Shown: one piece after another, positions 14,607 through 19,084 of the stretch
How the letters are laid out: each line of letters starts with the position of its first letter
Position numbering within the stretch: the stretch's first letter is position 1
From: Pseudomonadota bacterium
Lineage (GTDB): Bacteria > Pseudomonadota > Gammaproteobacteria > Xanthomonadales > Xanthomonadaceae
NCBI GenBank assembly: GCA_023453655.1
Contig: JAEXTE010000348.1
Coordinates: 1 to 19,084, forward strand
Length of the DNA stretch: 19,084 nt
Direction: 5' to 3'
Translations under genes and position numbers: made by a program
The notes under the pieces: model-generated
The model's database searches: none
Seen by the model: only the letters and a program-made list of their open reading frames with translations
What the model was told of the DNA's origin: nothing

Positions 14607-16946
14607 TCAGAACGGTAGCTGCAGCTCCGGATCCACCAGCGCGATCTGCGCGCGGAAATCGCCCAGGATGCGGTCCAGCGCCTCCTGCGTATCGGCGTCG
14701 AAGCGCAGCACCAGCACCGGCGTGGTGTTGGACGCGCGCACCAGGCCCCAGCCGTCGTTCCAGTCCACGCGCAGGCCATCGATCGTCGACAGGCGCGCAC
14801 CCTCGAACTTCGCCTGCTTCTGGAAGCGCTCGACGAAGCCGTGCGGGTTGCCGTCGGCCACCTCGACCTTGATCTCGGGCGTGGACACGCCGCCGGGCAG
14901 CGCGGCCAGCGCCTCGCTGGGTTCGCCCGGATCCAGCGCCAGGATCTCGAGCAGGCGCGCGGCGGCGTAGATGCCGTCGTCGAAGCCGTACCAGCGCTCC
15001 TGGAAGAAGAAGTGGCCGCTCATCTCGCCGGCCAGTTCGGCCTCGGTCTCGCGCATCTTGGCCTTGATCAGCGAGTGCCCGGTCTTCCACATCAGCGGGC
15101 TGCCGCCGTGGCGCAGGATGTGGCCGGGCAGCCGCCCGGTGCACTTGACGTCGTACACGATCACCGCACCCGGGTTGCGGTCGAGCACGTCGGCCGCGAA
15201 CAGCATCAGCAGGCGGTCGGGATAGATGTTCTCGCCGTCCTTCGTCACCACGCCCAGGCGGTCGCCGTCGCCGTCGAAGGCGATGCCCAGGTCGGCGTCG
15301 AAGCGCTTGACCGTGTCGATCAGGTCCTGGAGGTTGTGCGGCTCGCTGGGGTCCGGATGGTGGTTGGGGAAGGTGCCGTCGATCTCGCAGAACAGCGGGA
15401 TGACCTCGGCGCCGATCGCCTCGAGCACGCGCGGGCCGATCTCGCCGGCGACGCCGTTGCCGGCATCGACCACCACCTTGATCGGCCTCGCCAGCTGCAC
15501 GTCCTGGCTGATCCGCTCGACGTAGGCGTCGCCGATGTCGCGCTCGCTCGCATCGCCCGGCTCGGGCGCGTCGTGCAGGCGGCCGTCGGCGATGCGCGCG
15601 TACAGGTCGGTGATGGCCTGTCCCGACAGGCTCTGCCCGCCGACCACGATCTTGAAGCCGTTGTAGTCGGGCGGATTGTGGCTGCCGGTGACCGAGATGC
15701 AGCAACCGGTGCGCAGGTGGAAGGCGCCGAAGTAGGTGACGGGGGTGGGCGCCATGCCGATGTCGATGACGTTGCGCCCGGCCTTGCGCAGGCCGCGCAC
15801 GAGGCCGGCCACCATGTCGGGACCGGACAGGCGGCCGTCGCGGCCGACCACGATGTCGGACAGGCCCTGCTCGTGCATGAGCGAGCCGACCGAATGGCCG
15901 ATCAGTTCGGCGACGCCGGCGTCGAGGGTCTGGCCCACCACGCCGCGGATGTCGTAGGCGCGGAAGATGCCGCGGTCGATGTTCACAGGTTCTGGTCTCA
16001 TATCGCGGACGACAATGGTGGGCGGCGCGTCTGCAGCGGATGAACCCTCTTCGGTTTCGGGTCCGGCGACCAGCGCTTCGGCCAGGGTCGGCGCCTGCGC
16101 ATCGTCCACGGGTGCCGCGCCCTCCATCGCGCGCAGCACCGGCGCGGGCAGTCGCCACAGCAGGTAGGCGAGCAGCAGCAGGCCGCCGACCGCAACGAAC
16201 AGCGGGATGCCCTGCAGCCCGAACGGCGCGGCCACGGCCGGCGGCATCGCGGCGGCGACGCGCAGCGGCGTGCCGTTGACCGGCACCGCCATGCGTTCGG
16301 CACCCTCCGCCTGGGCCAGGTCGCCACGCTCGAGCAGGGTGAAGCCCCCCTGGCGCAGCGCCACGTAGGTGGCCGGGTCGATGTCGGCGGCCTCCAGCCC
16401 CTGGATGGCGCGCGAAAGCGGCAGCTGCGCGAGCGCCACTCCCGCCAGGACGTCGCCGTGGCGCGCGGGCGAGGCCACGGCCACGCGCGGCGCGTCGCCG
16501 GCACGGATCACTGCGACCACCGGACCGTCTTCGGCCAGCGCCGCCTCCATCACCGCCACCGCGCCGAAACCGGCAGCCGGCAGTGCGGCATAGGCGGCGG
16601 TGAGGTCGGCCGGGTGCACCTGCGCCTGCTCCAGCTGCGGCCAGTGGACCGCCAGCGCGCGTGCCGCCGCATCCAGGTCGCCGGCCTGCAGCGCCGCCTG
16701 CACTTCCGCGCGCGCCAGGTGGTCGGTCATGCGCTTGAGCTCGCCGCGCAGGTTGGACGAGGCCACGCTTGCGGCGGTGTCGCGCGCCAGCGTCATGCTG
16801 GTCAGGCGCGTGCCGTCCTGCAGCCCGCGCCAGCCGCTCCAGGCCAGCCACACCGCCAGCGCCGCCACCGCGACCGCCAGCCACGGCAGCAATGGCCGCG
16901 CCTGCGCGAGTGCGCGCGCCCTCGACCTTCCGCTCGTTCCGCTCAT
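14607..16946 (-). CDS. algC: phosphomannomutase/phosphoglucomutase with membrane-anchored N-terminal extension
   Basis: Interconverts hexose 6- and 1-phosphates, supplying GDP-mannose and UDP-glucose routes to exopolysaccharide and LPS. The 779 residues far exceed the usual 450-465. Residues 1-315 hold a basic N-terminus, a membrane helix (about 16-38), a roughly 210-residue presumed periplasmic region, a second helix (about 247-265) and an acidic linker. The mutase domain runs from about 320 to 779, with catalytic Ser422 in TGSHNPP, the metal loop DGDGDR (558-563), the sugar loop GEMSGH (640-645) and phosphate-binding RASNTTP (737-743). AGGGGAA eight bases or fewer before the ATG at 16946 supports the long start. 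An internal ATG at 16001 would yield a 464-residue soluble form. The gene follows dut by 22 bases, as in Pseudomonas. Confidence 0.93.
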   Translation of the reverse strand: MSGTSGRSRARALAQARPLLPWLAVAVAALAVWLAWSGWRGLQDGTRLTSMTLARDTAASVASSNLRGELKRMTDHLARAEVQAALQAGDLDAAARALAVHWPQLEQAQVHPADLTAAYAALPAAGFGAVAVMEAALAEDGPVVAVIRAGDAPRVAVASPARHGDVLAGVALAQLPLSRAIQGLEAADIDPATYVALRQGGFTLLERGDLAQAEGAERMAVPVNGTPLRVAAAMPPAVAAPFGLQGIPLFVAVGGLLLLAYLLWRLPAPVLRAMEGAAPVDDAQAPTLAEALVAGPETEEGSSAADAPPTIVVRDMRPEPVNIDRGIFRAYDIRGVVGQTLDAGVAELIGHSVGSLMHEQGLSDIVVGRDGRLSGPDMVAGLVRGLRKAGRNVIDIGMAPTPVTYFGAFHLRTGCCISVTGSHNPPDYNGFKIVVGGQSLSGQAITDLYARIADGRLHDAPEPGDASERDIGDAYVERISQDVQLARPIKVVVDAGNGVAGEIGPRVLEAIGAEVIPLFCEIDGTFPNHHPDPSEPHNLQDLIDTVKRFDADLGIAFDGDGDRLGVVTKDGENIYPDRLLMLFAADVLDRNPGAVIVYDVKCTGRLPGHILRHGGSPLMWKTGHSLIKAKMRETEAELAGEMSGHFFFQERWYGFDDGIYAAARLLEILALDPGEPSEALAALPGGVSTPEIKVEVADGNPHGFVERFQKQAKFEGARLSTIDGLRVDWNDGWGLVRASNTTPVLVLRFDADTQEALDRILGDFRAQIALVDPELQLPF

Positions 16947-16968
16947 GCCATTCCCCTGAGTATTCCCG

Positions 16969-17436
16969 TCAGCGCACGCCGGTGTGGCCGAAGCCGCCCG
17001 CGCCGCGCGCACTGTCGCTGAAAGTATCCACGAGCTGCAGCTGCGCCCGGACCACCGGCAGGATCACCAGCTGCGCGATGCGGTCGCCCGGCTCGATGGT
17101 GAACGCGGCGCTGCCGCGGTTCCAGACGCTGATCAGCAGCGGGCCCTGGTAGTCCGCGTCGATCAGGCCGGTGCCGTTGCCCAGCACGATGCCGTGCTTA
17201 TGGCCGAGCCCGGAGCGCGGCAGGATCACCGCGCACAGGCCGGGATCGCCGATGTGGATGGCCATGCCCGAGGGCACCAGCGCGGCATCGCCGGGCGCCA
17301 GCGCCAGCGGCGCGTCGAGCGCGGCGCGCAGGTCGAGTCCGGCGCTGCCGTCGGTGGCATGCGCGGGCAGCGGCCACTCACTTCCCAGCCGCGGGTCGAG
17401 CAGCTTCACCTGGAGGACGAAATCCTGGCCACTCAT
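16969..17436 (-). CDS. dut: dUTP diphosphatase
   Basis: Hydrolyses dUTP to dUMP and pyrophosphate, keeping uracil out of DNA and supplying dTMP synthesis. The 155-residue protein carries all five motifs of the trimeric dUTPase family: AGLDLRA (32-38), PRSGLG (73-78), [11 protein letters not shown] (88-98, catalytic Asp93), PGDRIAQLV (116-124) and the C-terminal glycine-rich arm [10 protein letters not shown] (144-153). Its ATG overlaps the coaB stop in ATGA (17433-17436), so translation is probably coupled. algC begins 22 bases after its stop. The coaBC-dut-algC order is known from Pseudomonas. Confidence 0.97.
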   Translation of the reverse strand: MSGQDFVLQVKLLDPRLGSEWPLPAHATDGSAGLDLRAALDAPLALAPGDAALVPSGMAIHIGDPGLCAVILPRSGLGHKHGIVLGNGTGLIDADYQGPLLISVWNRGSAAFTIEPGDRIAQLVILPVVRAQLQLVDTFSDSARGAGGFGHTGVR

Positions 17437-18092
17437 GCCGCGATGCGCTCCGCAACCAGTTGCACCAGCTGTGCGGCGACCTCGGTCTTGGGCGCCGGCC
17501 CGAGCCTGCGTTCGCCGCCTTCCCAGTAGACGACCAGGGCGTTGTCGTCGCGCTCGAAGCCGCCCTCGGCGCCGCCGACCAGGTTGGCGGCGATCAGGTC
17601 GAGCCGCTTGGCCTGCAGCTTGCCGCGCGCGTAGCGTTCGACCTCCTCGGTCTCGGCCGCGAAGCCGACCACCAGCGCGGGACGCCGCGCGTGCGCGGCC
17701 ACCCCGGCCAGGATGTCGGGCGTGCGCGCCAGTTCCAGCACCAGGGTGTCGCTGCCCGCGGTCTTCTTGATCTTGTGCTCGCTCACCGCGTGCGGGGTGA
17801 AATCGGCCACCGCGGCCGCGCCGATGTAGACGTCGGCCGGCAGCGCCGCCATCACCGCCGCATGCATCTGGCTGGCCGAGCGCACGTCGATGCGCCGCAC
17901 GCCCTCGGGCGTGGGCAGCTGTACCGGACCGGCCACCAGCACCACCTCGGCACCGAGCGCGCGCGCCGCCGCGGCGACCGCGAAGCCCATCTTGCCGCTG
18001 CTGCGGTTGCCGAGGAAGCGCACCGGATCGATGTCCTCGTAGGTGGGGCCGGCGCTGACCAGCACCCGCCGCCCGGCGAGCGCACCGCTCAT
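17433..18092 (-). CDS. coaB: phosphopantothenate-cysteine ligase (CoaB), separate from CoaC
   Basis: Joins 4'-phosphopantothenate and cysteine using CTP in coenzyme A synthesis. The 219-residue frame is a complete CoaB domain: [19 protein letters not shown] (nucleotide/phosphate loop), NRSSGKMG (29-36), AAAVADF (92-98), KIKK (107-110), FAAETEE (144-150) and AANLVGG (169-175). In most bacteria this is the C-terminal half of a fused CoaBC protein. Here the ATG at 18090-18092 overlaps the coaC TGA as ATGA and directly precedes the first conserved residues. The same frame remains open into coaC up to 18599, but that part has no CoaB-like sequence. Either a true gene fission or a one-base sequence error that broke a fused gene. 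Confidence 0.9.
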   Translation of the reverse strand: MSGALAGRRVLVSAGPTYEDIDPVRFLGNRSSGKMGFAVAAAARALGAEVVLVAGPVQLPTPEGVRRIDVRSASQMHAAVMAALPADVYIGAAAVADFTPHAVSEHKIKKTAGSDTLVLELARTPDILAGVAAHARRPALVVGFAAETEEVERYARGKLQAKRLDLIAANLVGGAEGGFERDDNALVVYWEGGERRLGPAPKTEVAAQLVQLVAERIAA

Positions 18093-18640
18093 GCGGCCTC
18101 CAGCGCGGCCACGATCGCCGCCGGTTCGCTGAGCCGCCCGGGGCCCGATTCGCCTTCGGCGAGCGGACCGTCCTCCGGGCCGACGATCTGCGCGCCGCGC
18201 TCGCGCAGCAGGGCGATATTGGCCTGGGTGGCAGGGTGCAGCCACATGCGGTGGTTCATCGCCGGGCACAGGGTGATCGGCGCGGTGGTCGCCAGGCACA
18301 GGGTGCTGACCAGGTCGTCGGCCAGGCCATGCGCGAGCTTGGCCAGGGTGTTGGCGGTGGCCGGCGCGACCACGACGCGGTCGGCCCAGCGGGCCAGTTC
18401 GATATGGCCCATCGCCGCCTCCGCGGCGGCGTCCCACAGGCTGGTGCGCACCGGCCGCCCGCTCAGCGCCTGGAAGGTCTGCGCGCCGACGAAGCGCTGC
18501 GCGCTCTCGGTCATCGCCACCTGCACCGTGGCGCCGGCGTCGCCGAGGCGCCGCACCAGCTCGGCGGCCTTGTAGGCCGCGATCCCGCCGCAGACGCACA
18601 GCAGCAGGCGTTGTCCATGCAGGCCGCGCTGCGCTGGCAT
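18089..18640 (-). CDS. coaC: phosphopantothenoylcysteine decarboxylase (CoaC), separate from CoaB
   Basis: FMN-dependent decarboxylation of phosphopantothenoylcysteine to phosphopantetheine. The 183 residues cover exactly the CoaC half of Coa[22 protein letters not shown] (flavin/phosphate loop), the active-site His79 in [31 protein letters not shown], and Asn129 in PAMNHRMW. The substrate clamp reads [14 protein letters not shown] where E. coli has QACGDIGPGRM, so the cysteine that reduces the enethiol intermediate (Cys158 in E. coli) is Glu162 here. The ORF ends at the normal domain linker (IVAALEAA) with TGA overlapping the coaB ATG. First gene of the coaC-coaB-dut-algC run, divergent from radC across 196 bases. 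Confidence 0.9.
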   Translation of the reverse strand: MPAQRGLHGQRLLLCVCGGIAAYKAAELVRRLGDAGATVQVAMTESAQRFVGAQTFQALSGRPVRTSLWDAAAEAAMGHIELARWADRVVVAPATANTLAKLAHGLADDLVSTLCLATTAPITLCPAMNHRMWLHPATQANIALLRERGAQIVGPEDGPLAEGESGPGRLSEPAAIVAALEAA

Positions 18641-18789
18641 CGTCAGGAAAGTCCTACGCCGGAACCGGCCGACAGCTTACCCGATGGCGGGTGCCCGCCC
18701 GGCGGCCGGCGCGTTCCGTTCGCGCTGCAATCGTGGCCATGCTGGTGGCCGGCCGGTCGCGGTGCCCGACGCGATTTCCCCTGTCCCGC

Positions 18790-18805
18790 CCGGCACCCGT
18801 GCCGG
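18790..18805 (+). repeat. short hairpin in the coaC-radC divergent region
   Basis: CCGGCAC / GTGCCGG form a perfect 7-bp stem around two bases, 31 bases before the radC ATG. No promoter element is convincing in this 196-base gap. The hairpin may be chance in GC-rich DNA. Confidence 0.3.
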
Positions 18806-18836
18806 CCGCCAGCGCCCGCTTTCGGTGAGCGACCGC

Positions 18837-19084
18837 ATGCATATCCGCGACTGGCCCAGGCTGGAACGTCCCCGCGAGAAGCTGCTCGCGCGGGGCGCGC
18901 GCGCGCTGTCGGACGCCGAACTGCTGGCGATCTTCCTGGGCTCGGGCCGGCGCGGACTGGACGCGGTCGCGACCGCCCGCCAGCTGCTGGAGCACCACGG
19001 CCCGCTGCGCCGCCTGCTGGAGCTGCCGGCGCAGGAGATGGCGCGCCTGCCCGGGCTCGGCCCCGCGCGCGCCTGCACCCTGGC
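18837..19084 (+). CDS. radC: RadC (JAB-domain DNA repair-associated protein), N-terminal part
   Basis: Only the first 82 codons are inside the window. The translation begins [20 protein letters not shown] and continues with [15 protein letters not shown] and [10 protein letters not shown]. This is the helix-hairpin-helix-like N-terminal region (UPF0758) of RadC and matches what I recall of xanthomonad RadC. The JAB/MPN metalloprotease-like catalytic domain lies beyond the window end. GGTGAG at 18824-18829, seven bases before the ATG, is a plausible ribosome-binding site; a GTG four codons upstream is an alternative start. RadC's cellular role is uncertain, and its old link to recombination repair is disputed. 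Confidence 0.9.
   Translation, partial: MHIRDWPRLERPREKLLARGARALSDAELLAIFLGSGRRGLDAVATARQLLEHHGPLRRLLELPAQEMARLPGLGPARACTL

Noticed and set aside
18093..18599. Extension of coaB upstream into coaC in the same frame
   Set aside because: The residues are Arg/Gly-rich shadow sequence. The CoaB domain begins right after the ATG at 18092.
1..19084. tRNA/rRNA genes, CRISPR arrays, insertion sequences, prophage, defence or toxin-antitoxin modules
   Set aside because: None seen on either strand. All sizeable frames belong to core metabolic, repair or envelope families, and the RHH-like small protein has no adjacent toxin.

Overview
The window is high-GC DNA with core, chromosomal gene content. It most resembles a gammaproteobacterium of the Xanthomonadaceae/Lysobacteraceae (Lysobacter, Luteimonas or Xanthomonas-like). 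The basis is the GC-ending codons, the tyrS / M23 peptidase / anmK neighbourhood, the radC / coaBC / dut / algC neighbourhood and the RadC N-terminus. Family assignment rests on sequence recall, not on a search. I see no insertion sequence, prophage, tRNA, rRNA or CRISPR array.

Left part (1-5213): a small MAPEG membrane protein; then tyrS (minus strand) diverging from an M23 peptidase (plus strand). The peptidase is followed by anmK and a hotdog acyl-CoA thioesterase. The peptidase opens peptidoglycan cross-links and AnmK recycles anhydro-MurNAc.

Middle part (5280-10417), all on the minus strand and read right to left: a di-heme cytochrome c peroxidase, yjdM (PhnA-like zinc ribbon), xth (exonuclease III) overlapping ampG (muropeptide permease) by four bases, an 87-residue ribbon-helix-helix-like protein, and a secreted alpha/beta hydrolase. 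AmpG would supply the substrate pool that AnmK processes, so peptidoglycan remodelling and recycling genes lie within about 6 kb. An FNR/Anr-type box lies in the ccp-pyrE divergent region.

Right-centre (10522-14333): pyrE, a secreted coiled-coil protein with a DUF4124-like N-terminus, a TIGR03862-like flavoprotein (minus strand), and a Tat-exported Gfo/Idh/MocA oxidoreductase (plus strand).

Right part (14607-19084): the minus-strand operon coaC-coaB-dut-algC, divergent from a radC gene cut by the window end. coaC and coaB, usually one fused gene in bacteria, are two frames joined by an ATGA overlap. coaB joins dut the same way. CoaC lacks the usual active-site cysteine. AlgC carries a roughly 320-residue membrane-anchored N-terminal extension.

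Regulatory layout: tyrS, anmK, pyrE and the TIGR03862 gene each have a -10-like hexamer 6-7 bases before the ATG and no Shine-Dalgarno sequence, which suggests leaderless mRNAs. I found no clear undescribed multi-gene system. The split, cysteine-less CoaC/CoaB pair and the extended AlgC are the most notable items.
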